DNA of 64,000 nt, taken from assembly GCF_009674535.1 (NCBI RefSeq), contig NZ_WKJK01000006.1, positions 62,001-126,000 on the forward strand, given 5' to 3'. Below are positions 1 to 8,804 of this stretch, one piece after another. The position numbers and the translations under genes are program-made. The notes below the pieces were generated by a model. The model ran no database searches, had not been told where the DNA came from, and saw only the letters and a program-made list of their open reading frames with translations. The stretch's first letter is position 1; each line of letters starts with the position of its first letter. Origin of the DNA: Duganella guangzhouensis (lineage in GTDB: Bacteria; Pseudomonadota; Gammaproteobacteria; Burkholderiales; Burkholderiaceae_D).

Positions 1-1546
1 CGTTCGTTCTACGTGCGGGCGGATACGGCGTTCTAAGTTCCGCCGCCAGCGCGGACTTGCGATTGGCGGCATAGGCCGCAAGGTGCACCACCGCCGCCAA
101 TCGCTGTACCAGTTCATCCATTTGCTCGGCCGGCACTTGTGCGTAGCCGAGCATCAGTCCCTTCCAGCCTGAATCGCCTTGCGTGTCGTGGGTGCTGAGC
201 GCATTGACGGCGATGCCGTGCCGCGCCGCCTGCGCCACCACCGCCACATCATCCATGCCCTCGCGCTTGAAGCGCAGCGACAAATGCATGCCGGCCGAGC
301 CGCCATGCACCGTGGCCACCGCGCCGAGATGCTTTTGTAGCGCTGTCACCAGCGCGTCGCGCCGCTGCCGGTACAACCGCCGCATGCGGCGCAAGTGCAG
401 CAGGAACTGGCCGCTGCGCAGGAACTCCGCCAACGCCAATTGTTCCGCGACGCGGCCGCGTGCCGACGACTGCGCGCGCATCTGCGCAAATTGATCTGCC
501 AGCGCGGCCGGCACCACCACAAAACCTATCCGCAGCGAGGGGAACATCGTTTTGCTGAAGGTACCGAGATAGACTACCGGCGCGTCTTTGGCCAAGCCCT
601 GCATGGCGTGCAGCGGCGCGCCGTCGTGACGGAATTCGCTGTCGTAGTCGTCCTCGATAATCAGCGCGCCGGCGGTGTGCGCCGCTTCGATCAGCGCATG
701 GCGGCGGCGCAGACTGAGCACGCTGCCCACCGGGTACTGGTGCGAGGGCGTGGTGTAGATCAGGCGCGGTGGCCGCAGCAGCCAATCGTCCGGCTTGGGC
801 GCGATGCCTTCGTCGTCGACGTCGATGCCGGCCACCGCCAGTCCGGCGCCGCGCGCGGCCGCCAGCGCGCCGCCGTAGCCGGGATTTTCAATCCAGATGG
901 TGTCGCCGTCGTCGGCCAGCGCGAGCATGCACAGATCCAGGCTGCTTTGCGTGCCGTCGGTGATGAACACTTGCGTCGCCTCGCACACCACGCCGCGCGA
1001 AGCGCGCAGATGATCGGCAATGGCGGCGCGCAGCTGTGGCTCGCCGGCCGGGTCGCCGTAGTTCAGCTGCCGCACCGTTATACCGCGCAGCGCGCGCTCC
1101 AGCATGCGCCGCCATAGCGCCATCGGAAACTGCTCCAGCGCCGGCACGCCAGGCACAAACGCGCCCATGCGGTCAGCTGCACCGGACACCGGCCGCAGAT
1201 TGCATGCGCGCTGCGACAAGCCTGGCGCCAGCTGCGCCGCCGCCTCGCCCGCGCTCCCGCTATCTCCCATGGGCGCACCCGTTGTGCGCAGCTCAGCCAC
1301 CACCGTGCCGCGCCGATCGGTTGTCACGAAGCCCTCGCTGGCCAGCTGTTCGTACGCGTACAGCACCGTATTGCGCGCCACACCCAGTTCCTCGGCCAGC
1401 GCCCGCGAGGCCGCCAGGCGCTGGCCGGCGGCCAGCTTGCCGCTGCGGATGGCATCACGCAGACATTCGTGCAACAGACGCTGACGCGGCCAGCCCTGCT
1501 GGCGATGCTGTGCATCATAAGTATTGATCAGCAGCGAGATATCCAT
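1..1546 (-). CDS. MocR/PdxR-family transcription regulator (3' end cut by window)
   Basis: This is a MocR-type regulator: a GntR-like winged helix-turn-helix joined to a fold-type I aminotransferase domain that senses pyridoxal phosphate or an amino-acid adduct rather than doing catalysis. From ATG at 1546 the frame is open to the window edge (about 515 codons), so the stop lies just outside. The HTH lies near residues 25-85 (RLAASRALAEELGVARNT). The aminotransferase part shows IENPGYGG, the EDDYDSEFRHDG block and the PLP-binding lysine K332 in GTFSKTMFPSLRIGF. It diverges from a pyridoxamine-phosphate-oxidase-like gene 84 bp away, the usual arrangement for a MocR protein and its target. The family is clear; the effector is inferred from this neighbour only. 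Confidence 0.9.
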   Translation of the reverse strand, partial: MDISLLINTYDAQHRQQGWPRQRLLHECLRDAIRSGKLAAGQRLAASRALAEELGVARNTVLYAYEQLASEGFVTTDRRGTVVAELRTTGAPMGDSGSAGEAAAQLAPGLSQRACNLRPVSGAADRMGAFVPGVPALEQFPMALWRRMLERALRGITVRQLNYGDPAGEPQLRAAIADHLRASRGVVCEATQVFITDGTQSSLDLCMLALADDGDTIWIENPGYGGALAAARGAGLAVAGIDVDDEGIAPKPDDWLLRPPRLIYTTPSHQYPVGSVLSLRRRHALIEAAHTAGALIIEDDYDSEFRHDGAPLHAMQGLAKDAPVVYLGTFSKTMFPSLRIGFVVVPAALADQFAQMRAQSSARGRVAEQLALAEFLRSGQFLLHLRRMRRLYRQRRDALVTALQKHLGAVATVHGGSAGMHLSLRFKREGMDDVAVVAQAARHGIAVNALSTHDTQGDSGWKGLMLGYAQVPAEQMDELVQRLAAVVHLAAYAANRKSALAAELRTPYPPARRTN

Positions 1547-1550
1547 TCGT

Positions 1551-1626
1551 GGCTCCAAATAATTACCCATAGCTGGATCTTTTTATAGAGCCAGTAAGCG
1601 CATTATATTGCAGTCTTTCGAAAGGA
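1551..1626. promoter_or_regulatory. Divergent promoter/operator region of the MocR regulator
   Basis: The spacer between the two divergent genes holds an imperfect inverted repeat, CTGGATC at 1573-1579 and GAGCCAG at 1588-1594 (one mismatch, 8-bp AT-rich spacer), and a further GGCTC at 1551-1555. CTGG-type half-sites around a short A/T spacer are typical for MocR proteins. A Shine-Dalgarno AAAGGAG sits at 1620-1626, four bases before the oxidase-like gene. Binding is inferred. Confidence 0.5.
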
Positions 1627-1630
1627 GATC

Positions 1631-2269
1631 ATGAACACGCCACCGACCGATCGCACCCGCATCCGCCGCATCGCCACCAACGCGCACTACGACAGCGCCA
1701 CGCTGCACGCCATCATTGACGACGCCTATCTGTGCCACATCGCCTTCAGCGACGCCAGGGGCGCGCATTGCATCCCCACCGCGTGCTGGCGCGAGGCGGA
1801 CCATCTATACATCCATGGCTCGAACGGCAGTCGCATGCTGAAGCGTCTGATGGAAGACGAATGCTGCGTGACGATCACGCACCTGGATGGACTGGTATTG
1901 GCGCGATCGGCCTTTAGCCATTCGATGAACTACCGCTCGGCCATGATCTACGGCCGCTTTGAGGTGGTGGAAGGCGATGACGCGCGCCATGCGATGGAAG
2001 CGTTCATGGAGAAGCTGGCGCCCGGTCGCCAGGCCGAAATCCGTCCCGGATCGGACAAGGAATACGCGGCCACCACCGTGATGCGCATCCCGCTGACGGA
2101 AGCCGCCTGCAAAATCCGCAGCGGCGGTCCGAATGACGACGAGGAAGATCTGAGCTGGCCAGCATGGGCAGGCGTGCTGCCCTGGGCACGCACGCCAATC
2201 GCACCGCAAGCCGATCCGGCCTGCACGCTGCCGGCGCCGGCTTACGTGCGCGACTGGCTGCGGAGATAA
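1631..2269 (+). CDS. Pyridoxamine 5'-phosphate oxidase-like flavin-binding protein
   Basis: A 212-residue protein of the FMN-binding split-barrel superfamily (Pyridox_ox_2-like). The N-terminal half carries the typical pattern: a YLCHIAFSDARG strand, HCIPTACWREADHLYIHGSNGS, then CCVTITHLDGLVLARSAFSHSMNYRSAMIYG. It is related to, but shorter and more divergent than, biosynthetic PdxH, and could be an FMN reductase or an unknown oxidase; substrate cannot be read from sequence. The start at 1631 is supported by AAAGGAG four bases upstream. It is divergent from the MocR regulator, which probably controls it. Its 3' end overlaps the convergent glutathione transferase by 28 bp. Confidence 0.85.
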   Translation: MNTPPTDRTRIRRIATNAHYDSATLHAIIDDAYLCHIAFSDARGAHCIPTACWREADHLYIHGSNGSRMLKRLMEDECCVTITHLDGLVLARSAFSHSMNYRSAMIYGRFEVVEGDDARHAMEAFMEKLAPGRQAEIRPGSDKEYAATTVMRIPLTEAACKIRSGGPNDDEEDLSWPAWAGVLPWARTPIAPQADPACTLPAPAYVRDWLRR

Positions 2270-2856
2270 GCAGGACGTTCGCGCATGCGCTGGACATAGG
2301 CGCGAATGGCGGGATAAGGCGCGAGGTCGACCGGCTGAAACAGCAGCATGGTGGTGAGGCTGAACAGGGTCATGATGTCGGCGGCGCTGAAATCGTCGCC
2401 GGCCAGACAGGACGCTACCGCCAGCCGCGCCTCAACCAGGGATAGCGCCAGCTCCGCGCGGCCGCGCACCGCCGTCAGCACAGGATGGTCGTCCGGCAGT
2501 TGCGCGCGGCTCACCGACAACAGACGCAGCAGCGCAGGCTGCAGCGTGCCATTGGCGAAGTGGAACCAGTACAGGAAATCGGCATACGCCGCCGATTCGG
2601 GCCCCGGCTTGAGCCGCCCCTGGCCATGCTTGACGATGATGTACTCCACGATGGCGGCGGATTCGGCCAGCATCACATCGCCATCCTCGATCACCGGCGC
2701 CGCTCCCAGCGGGTGCAGCGCCTTCAGCGCCGGCGGCGAAAGTCGGGTGACAGGATCGCGCTGGTAACACTGCAATTCATACGGTATGCCCAGTTCTTCG
2801 CAGAGCCAGACAATGCGCTCGGACTGGGAGTCATTCAGGTGGTGTATCCGGATCAT
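2242..2856 (-). CDS. Glutathione S-transferase family protein
   Basis: A 204-residue cytosolic-type GST. The N-terminal thioredoxin-fold domain (about residues 1-80) has the candidate catalytic serine in IHHLNDSQSERIVWL, the cis-proline strand GAAPVIEDGD and the glutathione-binding ESAAIVEYI. The helical C-terminal domain has the usual SAADIMTLF N-capping segment. Length is normal for the family. It probably conjugates or reduces small electrophiles, but substrate is unknown. The ATG at 2856 overlaps the stop of the upstream AraC-like fragment as ATGA, suggesting translational coupling. Confidence 0.85.
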   Translation of the reverse strand: MIRIHHLNDSQSERIVWLCEELGIPYELQCYQRDPVTRLSPPALKALHPLGAAPVIEDGDVMLAESAAIVEYIIVKHGQGRLKPGPESAAYADFLYWFHFANGTLQPALLRLLSVSRAQLPDDHPVLTAVRGRAELALSLVEARLAVASCLAGDDFSAADIMTLFSLTTMLLFQPVDLAPYPAIRAYVQRMRERPAYLRSQSRT

Positions 2857-3104
2857 GATTGAAGTCCTCTGACGGCAGTGGGGGTGAAGCCGAAGCGCTG
2901 GCGAAAACGCACGGCGAAACGGGAAGGCGATGCATAGCCGACCATCAACGCAATCCGCGCCACCGGTGCGGGAACGCCGGCCTGCGGGTGCAGCGCTTCG
3001 GTCGCGCGCCCGAAGGCATAGTCCAGCAGCGCCTGTCCGGGGCCGGCTTGTGCGGCGGCGCCGATGCCGGGGCGGTCGCGTCGTGAGGGTTTGTGGGCAC
3101 GCAT
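2853..3104 (-). pseudogene. AraC-family regulator remnant (C-terminal HTH only)
   Basis: Read from ATG at 3104 this gives 83 residues. Its last 40 (PVARIALMVGYASPSRFA, then VRFRQRFGFTP) match the second helix-turn-helix of AraC/XylS regulators. The first HTH and any ligand-binding domain are missing; the frame continues open further upstream but that sequence reads as arginine/alanine-rich low complexity. The simplest view is a decayed AraC-type gene whose 3' end stays coupled (ATGA) to the GST gene. A functional single-HTH protein is possible but less likely. Confidence 0.45.
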
Positions 3105-3168
3105 AGGATGGACCGGAAAGGTTGATGCAGCTAGTGTACCTGCTGTCCGCCCCGCGCGCCGTGCTGCG

Positions 3169-4872
3169 TCAATCGGTTTCTGTGCCGATCCGCTCAGATG
3201 GACGGCTGCCACCGCCCCGCTGCTCGCGCCACCACAGGCCGAACAGCGCGAGCGCGAACACGATGGCCGTCGGCCATGACGGCCACTGCTCGCCGCCCAT
3301 ACCAGCGGTGCCGGCATCGGCGCGGGCAATGCCGGATGGCGTAGCGCGGGCTACGTACACCGCAGTGGCATCGCGACGCAGTGCGCGCTGCCAGGCCGGC
3401 CAGTCGCCGGCGGCGTAGACGTATTCGCTGCCCTGCTCCGTCATGCCTTCCGCTGACACTTGTACCCAGCCGGCCTGCCGTGGCCAGAACGCGGCGCACA
3501 CGCCATCCGCCTTGTCGCTACGCGGCTGCATGGCCAGCGGCGGCTGTCCTGTCACAGTCAGCGCCGCACCAGGTTTGACGCCCTGCGCGCATACTTCGCT
3601 GCGCAGGCCGGGCACCGGCATCGGATCATTCAACTGCCAGGCGGTTTTCTGCGGACTCTCCAGCGCAATGCGGTCCATGGCCGACTGCCACCACAAGGTC
3701 AGCAAATGCGGCTCGCTGATCGCATATTTGTGCCAGTCCATGACGCCCATCCATACCACCTGCCCTTGGCCCACGGCGCGCTGCCACATCCACGGCTGCT
3801 TCTTCACATCGCGCGCCAGCACCGACCATGGCGCTGCGGCGTTGTCGGCGGGGTTCAGCGTGGCCGGTGGCATGGCCAACGTGACGCCGAACTGGCGCAC
3901 GTCTTCCTTCTCGGTCGTGGGTGACTGTGGATGTAGATACAGACCCAGCTCCCGCTGCCACATGCTGACGTCGGCCGCGCTGCCGCCCAGGATCACCAGC
4001 GTTATGCCCTGCGCCGCTTGCGCCAGTAGGCTGCCGCGCGCGGCGGGACTCAGGTGTTCGACATAGGCGGCATCGACGAAGATCGCGTTGGGTGTGGTCA
4101 GCGGCGCGCGCGCGGTTTCGCTGCGGGTGATGGCTTTGCCCAGCGTGACGTTCCAGTCCATGATCGCGCCGCCATCGGCCAGCAGCTGGTTCAATACGCG
4201 CGCATCGAATGATGGGGCGTCGAAGCGGCCCTGGATTTGCAGGGGAACTGCGTCCTTGACTTGCAACGGGATCGGGCCCTGCGCGATCGTCTTGCCGTTT
4301 GCATCCAGCAGGCGGGCTTGCAGCACCATGTTCTCGGCCACCGGCGCCAGCCACTGCACCGACAGTTGCGACGCTGCGGATGGTGTGCCGGAATCGGCCA
4401 GCACCTGCTTGTTTTCCGCCAGCAGTTGCAGGCGCCATGCGGCCGATTGCGGACGACGCACTGTCAGCGTGAAGATGCGGCCCAACGATATCGAGCGTGG
4501 AAAGTCCAACCATAGCAGGTCCGCCGCCGCCGGTTTCCATTGCAGCGGACGCGCGGGCAGATCGCGCCATTCGGCGTCACGCAGGCCGTCGCCGGTCTGC
4601 ACGATGCCGGCCGCCGCCGGAATCGCTGCGCGGTCGGCATCTGCGAGGCGGCCAGCCGCCGTTCCGACAGCGATCGAGGTCGCGGTGGCGGATGTGCCAT
4701 CGGTTGGCAAGCGCACGTCGGCTATCGTCACCGCCAGCGCAGCGCCGGCCACGCCAGCCAGCAGGGCGTCCGCCCAACGCCGCTTGCGCGCATACAGCAG
4801 CGCGCTCACCACGCCGGTGCCGAGCGCCAGCAGCGGTGGCGCCAAGGTCGCCAGGTCTGTAGACATCATCAT
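3169..4872 (-). CDS. Two-TM envelope protein, last gene of the TldD-MoxR operon
   Basis: A 567-residue protein I cannot assign to a named family. It has an N-terminal membrane region (LATLAPPLLALGTGVVSALLY, cytoplasmic basic RKRRW, then a second hydrophobic stretch), a long extracytoplasmic part, and a C-terminal TM (TAIVFALALFGLWW) with a short basic tail. The middle contains a Rossmann-like stretch (NAIFVDAAYVEHL, QGITLVILGGSAADV) like the glutamine-amidotransferase-type modules found in BatA-related proteins. Start: ATG at 4872 overlaps the upstream stop as ATGA. A longer reading from 4995 would run back into the DUF4175 gene. The coupling to MoxR/DUF58/DUF4175 genes suggests it is a membrane subunit of the same system. 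Confidence 0.75.
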   Translation of the reverse strand: MMMSTDLATLAPPLLALGTGVVSALLYARKRRWADALLAGVAGAALAVTIADVRLPTDGTSATATSIAVGTAAGRLADADRAAIPAAAGIVQTGDGLRDAEWRDLPARPLQWKPAAADLLWLDFPRSISLGRIFTLTVRRPQSAAWRLQLLAENKQVLADSGTPSAASQLSVQWLAPVAENMVLQARLLDANGKTIAQGPIPLQVKDAVPLQIQGRFDAPSFDARVLNQLLADGGAIMDWNVTLGKAITRSETARAPLTTPNAIFVDAAYVEHLSPAARGSLLAQAAQGITLVILGGSAADVSMWQRELGLYLHPQSPTTEKEDVRQFGVTLAMPPATLNPADNAAAPWSVLARDVKKQPWMWQRAVGQGQVVWMGVMDWHKYAISEPHLLTLWWQSAMDRIALESPQKTAWQLNDPMPVPGLRSEVCAQGVKPGAALTVTGQPPLAMQPRSDKADGVCAAFWPRQAGWVQVSAEGMTEQGSEYVYAAGDWPAWQRALRRDATAVYVARATPSGIARADAGTAGMGGEQWPSWPTAIVFALALFGLWWREQRGGGSRPSERIGTETD

Positions 4873-6890
4873 TTCCCCTGCTCCTTGCCTTGCCACGCCT
4901 TGCTGAACGCCGTATCGGCCGATGGACGCGCCTGCAACAGCACCGGCGCATCCGTCAGTGTGCCGCGCAACCAGGCACGCAGTTCGGCGCGGCATGGCAC
5001 GCAGCCATCCTGCACATCCTGCACCGCGCGCTGTGCGCTCAGCTTCTGTTCCTGATCGCCGATGCGCGCCGCTATCGCATCACGCGCCGCTTTACTCCAC
5101 AGCGCCGGCAGCGCGCCATCCCGCGACAACGCCTGCACCAGATCGCGCACCTCGGCCGGCACCGTATCACCAGCCGTGCCCTGCGCGCGCTTGTAGCTCA
5201 TGGCGCCGACGATATCGCCGGTCATGCGCTTCTCTTCCTTCAGTGCTGGCGGCACAAAAGCGGTGCGGTGCAGGTAGACCCGCTCCGCAGCCTGCAGTTC
5301 CTTGATGGCGTCCAGCGCCTTGTATTCCGGCGGCAGCGCGGTCTTGGGCGAGACTGCGCGCAGCGATTTTTCAGCATCCCACATCGCCGCCAGCGCGCGC
5401 TTCAATACCGCCTTGGTTTGCGGATCGAAGATGGTGGCGTTGTCTTCCTGGTCGTGGGCGTGGCCGAATTCTTTCATCATACCGGCCTCGCCCTTGTCGT
5501 TGTCGTGGTGTTCGTGTTCATGCTCCTCGTTGCCGAACAAGCTGGATTCCTCGCCCAGGAACTGCCCATAGCGCAAACGCAGCGCGGCCTGGTCGGCGGC
5601 GATGCCTTCGCTACGGCTGCGCAGCGTGGCGGCGGCCATATCGGGATGCGCCTTCAGATCGGCCACCAGCTGTTCGGTGTCGATAATGACCTGGCGCTGG
5701 CTGCGCAGGTTTTCCGGTTTGCTCATCGATGGCAATGCAGTGGAATCCAGGCTTTCCGCTTCGGGGCCGGGCAGACGCAGGGTGTAGGTCGGCGACTGCG
5801 TGGTGTGCGGATTTTCCGGCGCGTTGTCGGTGGCGCGGACGAAGAAGTAGAGTTCATCGCCTGGCTCCATGCCGAGTTCCGCCAGCGTCCACTGCTTTTT
5901 CCAGCTGCGGGTCTTGGGGTCGTTCGATTGCGGCAGCGGGACTTCCTTGTCGCTGAAGCGGATGTTTTCGCCGCTGCCGCGCGCGAGGGTCATGTGCAGG
6001 CTGGCGCGGACGATGGCGTAATCGTCTTTTGCGCTGACCGATATCTGGACGGTGCTGGTGTCTTTTTTCAGCAGGTGGATCAGTTCCGTGGGTTCGATGA
6101 CGGTGACTTCGGGTGCCTGGTCTGGTGTAACGCGGATGTTGTAGCGGCTGGTGTTGGTGCCGCGCGTGCGCCAGAACAGCGAGTCTTCAACGCGCAGTGT
6201 GGCGCAATCCGGGCCGATGGTGAGGGTTTGGCCGTCGCCGAGTTCCACTATCGGCTGGGCGCCGGTCGGGTTCTTTACGCACCAGCGGACTTGCGAGTAT
6301 TGCGGGATCTGGATGTCGCGCGCACCGGTGTCGAAGGCGGCGACGCCGGTGTAGGCTGGAGGCGTGACGCGCAGATAGACCTCGCCATCGATAATCGGTT
6401 TGCCGGCCTGCTGCTGATGGCGCGGCACGGCGGCGATAGTGGACTGGGCATGGAAACCGGCTGCGGCGCCGGCAATGGCGAGGCTGACCAGTAGCGGCGC
6501 GATTGCGTAGCGGCTTTGTTGGCGGGCGATGCTGCGGTAGTCGTGGTCGGTCAGCGCGCTGGCGAGACGGGCTTGCAGGCGTTGTTGCTGCAGTCGGGTG
6601 ATGGGCGTTTGGGGGGCGCTGGCCAGCAGTGCGCTGCTGTCTTCCAGCGCGGGGATGGCTTCGTTCAGCCAGGATGTCCATTGTGTGGCGGTGCGGCGGC
6701 GCCAGCGCGCCGCGTCGGCGATGGCCCATACCGCCCATGCGACGATGGCGATGGCGGCTGCCGTGCGAGCGGCTGGCAGGACGATGGCGAGAATCGCCAG
6801 CGGGGCGAGCACCAACAGCCATTGCGGCGCGCGGCGGCGCAGGATGGCGGCCCACAGCCGGCGTAGCAGGTGGTCAGTTTCGCCGGGCAT
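4869..6890 (-). CDS. DUF4175-like membrane protein with His-rich segment
   Basis: A 673-residue protein resembling the DUF4175 family found beside MoxR/DUF58 genes. Two N-terminal membrane segments (LLVLAPLAILAIVLPAARTA and APLLVSLAIAGAAAGFH) anchor a long extracytoplasmic region with beta-rich repeats (EVYLRVTPPAYTGVAAFDTG, APEVTVIEPTELIHLLKKDT) and later predicted helices. A striking acid/histidine-rich stretch lies around residues 450-480 (EEHEHEHHDNDKGE, then FGHAHDQED), a plausible metal-binding segment. The start overlaps the end of the BatA-like gene by 17 bp and the stop overlaps the next gene by 4 bp, so this is a tightly coupled operon member. Biochemical role unknown. Confidence 0.8.
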   Translation of the reverse strand: MPGETDHLLRRLWAAILRRRAPQWLLVLAPLAILAIVLPAARTAAAIAIVAWAVWAIADAARWRRRTATQWTSWLNEAIPALEDSSALLASAPQTPITRLQQQRLQARLASALTDHDYRSIARQQSRYAIAPLLVSLAIAGAAAGFHAQSTIAAVPRHQQQAGKPIIDGEVYLRVTPPAYTGVAAFDTGARDIQIPQYSQVRWCVKNPTGAQPIVELGDGQTLTIGPDCATLRVEDSLFWRTRGTNTSRYNIRVTPDQAPEVTVIEPTELIHLLKKDTSTVQISVSAKDDYAIVRASLHMTLARGSGENIRFSDKEVPLPQSNDPKTRSWKKQWTLAELGMEPGDELYFFVRATDNAPENPHTTQSPTYTLRLPGPEAESLDSTALPSMSKPENLRSQRQVIIDTEQLVADLKAHPDMAAATLRSRSEGIAADQAALRLRYGQFLGEESSLFGNEEHEHEHHDNDKGEAGMMKEFGHAHDQEDNATIFDPQTKAVLKRALAAMWDAEKSLRAVSPKTALPPEYKALDAIKELQAAERVYLHRTAFVPPALKEEKRMTGDIVGAMSYKRAQGTAGDTVPAEVRDLVQALSRDGALPALWSKAARDAIAARIGDQEQKLSAQRAVQDVQDGCVPCRAELRAWLRGTLTDAPVLLQARPSADTAFSKAWQGKEQGK

Positions 6891-7914
6891 GGGTCAGGGT
6901 CCGTTCGAGTATGAAGAGGGCTAGCAGAATCAGGGCGAGCCAGTATTCGGGTTTGGCGTTTTTGATGGCCGGCAGCGCGGCGGCGGCGAAGCTTTGCGAT
7001 GGCATGGCGTAGGCTGGGGCGGGCGTGGCAGCCAGTGCTTGCCAGGTGTCGTAAAGGGCGCGTGCGGCGCCGGCGTCGCGTGGCGGGAATGCGTCCGAGG
7101 TCCAGACGCGGCCACGCGCAGTGTCGGCGTATTTCAGGATGATGCCGTTGGCTGTCAGCGTGACAGCGTTGGTCAGCTCGGGGAAGGCGGCCGCAGTGCT
7201 CCACCAGTGGGGCGCGCGCCAGTTGGCGGGTGGTGCGGTGTTGGACTGGTCCCAGATGATCAGCGAGGTGCGGGCGTCCGGCTCGGTGGTCAGCGTGTGG
7301 TGCGCAGTGCCGCCGCCGGCGACATCGAAGGCCGCAAACAGGGAACGCCAGGCGCCGGCGTGTGCGCTCTCGGCCGACAGGGCGATGCGCTGCTCGATCG
7401 ACGGGGCGGCCGGCGGTGCTGGTGGCATTTGTGCGCGCACCGTGACGGCATGGCCGAATTGCGGTATGCGAGCGGGCATGGCGATCTGGTTGGCGCGGGT
7501 GACGATGAGGATACGGGCGTCCGCACGCCAATCGCGCTCGTTCTGGCGCAGCCATTGCAACGCCGATGGCGGCAGCGGCATGCGCGCGGCGCCGCCAAAA
7601 CCAGCAGCGGTGATTTGCTGCTCGGCCCAGCTCTGATCCACGCCGGCATCCAGCAGCACGGTATCGCCACGCCATGGGAATACCACCGCCGCCAACCACG
7701 CGATCAAGGCAATCAACAGCAGGCAGCGCACCAGCAGCAGTACCTTGTCGCGCCACTGCCAGACCCGCAACTGTTCCGGCGGCGCCGACGGCAGGAACCG
7801 CGCCGTCGCCAGCAGCTCGGCCTTGATGCGCTGACGCTTCTGCCGATGCCACCAAATCGGCAGCAACAGTAGCGGCAATGCCAGCCACCACAAAGGATAG
7901 GTACTCACCATCAT
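6874..7914 (-). CDS. BatA-like (aerotolerance N-terminal domain) membrane protein
   Basis: A 346-residue protein with the BatA-type N-terminus: a first hydrophobic segment (YPLWWLALPLLLLPIWWHRQ), a cytoplasmic basic loop, and a second TM (VRCLLLIALIAWLAAVVFPW). The extracytoplasmic middle would correspond to a von Willebrand A domain, but the expected metal site DxSxS is replaced by LLDAGVDQSWAEQ, so it looks degenerate. A third TM (YWLALILLALFILERTL) closes the protein. ATG 7914 overlaps the DUF58 stop as ATGA. In known MoxR-VWA systems such proteins are membrane partners of the MoxR ATPase; that role is inferred here. Confidence 0.8.
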   Translation of the reverse strand: MMVSTYPLWWLALPLLLLPIWWHRQKRQRIKAELLATARFLPSAPPEQLRVWQWRDKVLLLVRCLLLIALIAWLAAVVFPWRGDTVLLDAGVDQSWAEQQITAAGFGGAARMPLPPSALQWLRQNERDWRADARILIVTRANQIAMPARIPQFGHAVTVRAQMPPAPPAAPSIEQRIALSAESAHAGAWRSLFAAFDVAGGGTAHHTLTTEPDARTSLIIWDQSNTAPPANWRAPHWWSTAAAFPELTNAVTLTANGIILKYADTARGRVWTSDAFPPRDAGAARALYDTWQALAATPAPAYAMPSQSFAAAALPAIKNAKPEYWLALILLALFILERTLTHARRN

Positions 7915-8804
7915 TTAGCGCGTGCTCCCGCCAGCTGCAACCAGCTGCGCAAGACGCTCCCCAGCGGCTGCTCGATGCATGCCTCATGGTGAACGATGTT
8001 ATGTTGACGACAGCTGGCCGCCACGCTGTCAAAGTGCGCACGGCTTTGCTGCTTGTAGTGTGCCCTGTCGGCGTTGCCGATGCGGTGCAAGCCATCCATC
8101 CGCTCAGGATCGCGATAACCGGTGCCGGATTTGAAACTGGCGTCCACCTCGGCCTGCGTGCGCAACGTCAGCAGACGTACGTCATGGCGCATATTCCGCA
8201 GCCGCAGCAAGGCTTCGCTCAGCGGCGATGGCCAGTCGAGGAAATCGCTGGCGGTGAAGATCACACTCGGCGCGCGGGCGAAATGCAGGCTGCTGCGCAG
8301 GATGTCGGCAGCGGGCAGCACGCCCTGCGGCGTGACTTTATTCATGGCCGCCAGCACGCGCTGCAACTGACGCGGGCCGCGCGAGGCCGGCGTGAAGTCG
8401 ATGCGGCCATCGGTGCAGATCAGCAGCCCGAAGGCGTCGCCCTGACGCTGCGCGATCGCGGCCACGCAAGCCAGCACGGTGCGCGCGAACCACAGCTTGT
8501 CGACGCCGTTGATCTCACGGCTAGGCTCCGCCATCGACGCGGTCGCGTCCAACACCAACCACACCGCGACATGACTGTCGCGCTCCGCCTCACGGACGAA
8601 ATAGCGGTCGGCGCGGGCCAGCAGCTTCCAGTCCACGCGGCGCCATTCGTCGCCCGGCGCGTAGGCACGGTACTCGGAGAATTCGACGCCGGCGCCGCGC
8701 TCGCGGCCAGCGTGAATGCCATGGCCCAGCCCCGCCAGCACGTGGCGGATCACCAGATCCAGATCGCGCGTCTGCGCCAGCGCGGCGCTGGTGGCGGCTT
8801 GCAT
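7911..8804 (-). CDS. DUF58 (VWA-like) domain protein
   Basis: A 297-residue DUF58 protein, the usual cytosolic partner of MoxR ATPases. The DUF58 signature is visible as EFSEYRAYAPGDEWRRVDWK followed by RYFVREAERDSHVAVWLVLD. A metal-ion-dependent adhesion-like motif DATASM sits near residue 110, and downstream FGLLICTDG and FTASDFLDWP complete the VWA-like fold. The start ATG at 8804 shares one base with the MoxR stop (TGATG), so translation is coupled. It is expected to bridge MoxR to its target in the membrane complex. Confidence 0.88.
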   Translation of the reverse strand: MQAATSAALAQTRDLDLVIRHVLAGLGHGIHAGRERGAGVEFSEYRAYAPGDEWRRVDWKLLARADRYFVREAERDSHVAVWLVLDATASMAEPSREINGVDKLWFARTVLACVAAIAQRQGDAFGLLICTDGRIDFTPASRGPRQLQRVLAAMNKVTPQGVLPAADILRSSLHFARAPSVIFTASDFLDWPSPLSEALLRLRNMRHDVRLLTLRTQAEVDASFKSGTGYRDPERMDGLHRIGNADRAHYKQQSRAHFDSVAASCRQHNIVHHEACIEQPLGSVLRSWLQLAGARAK

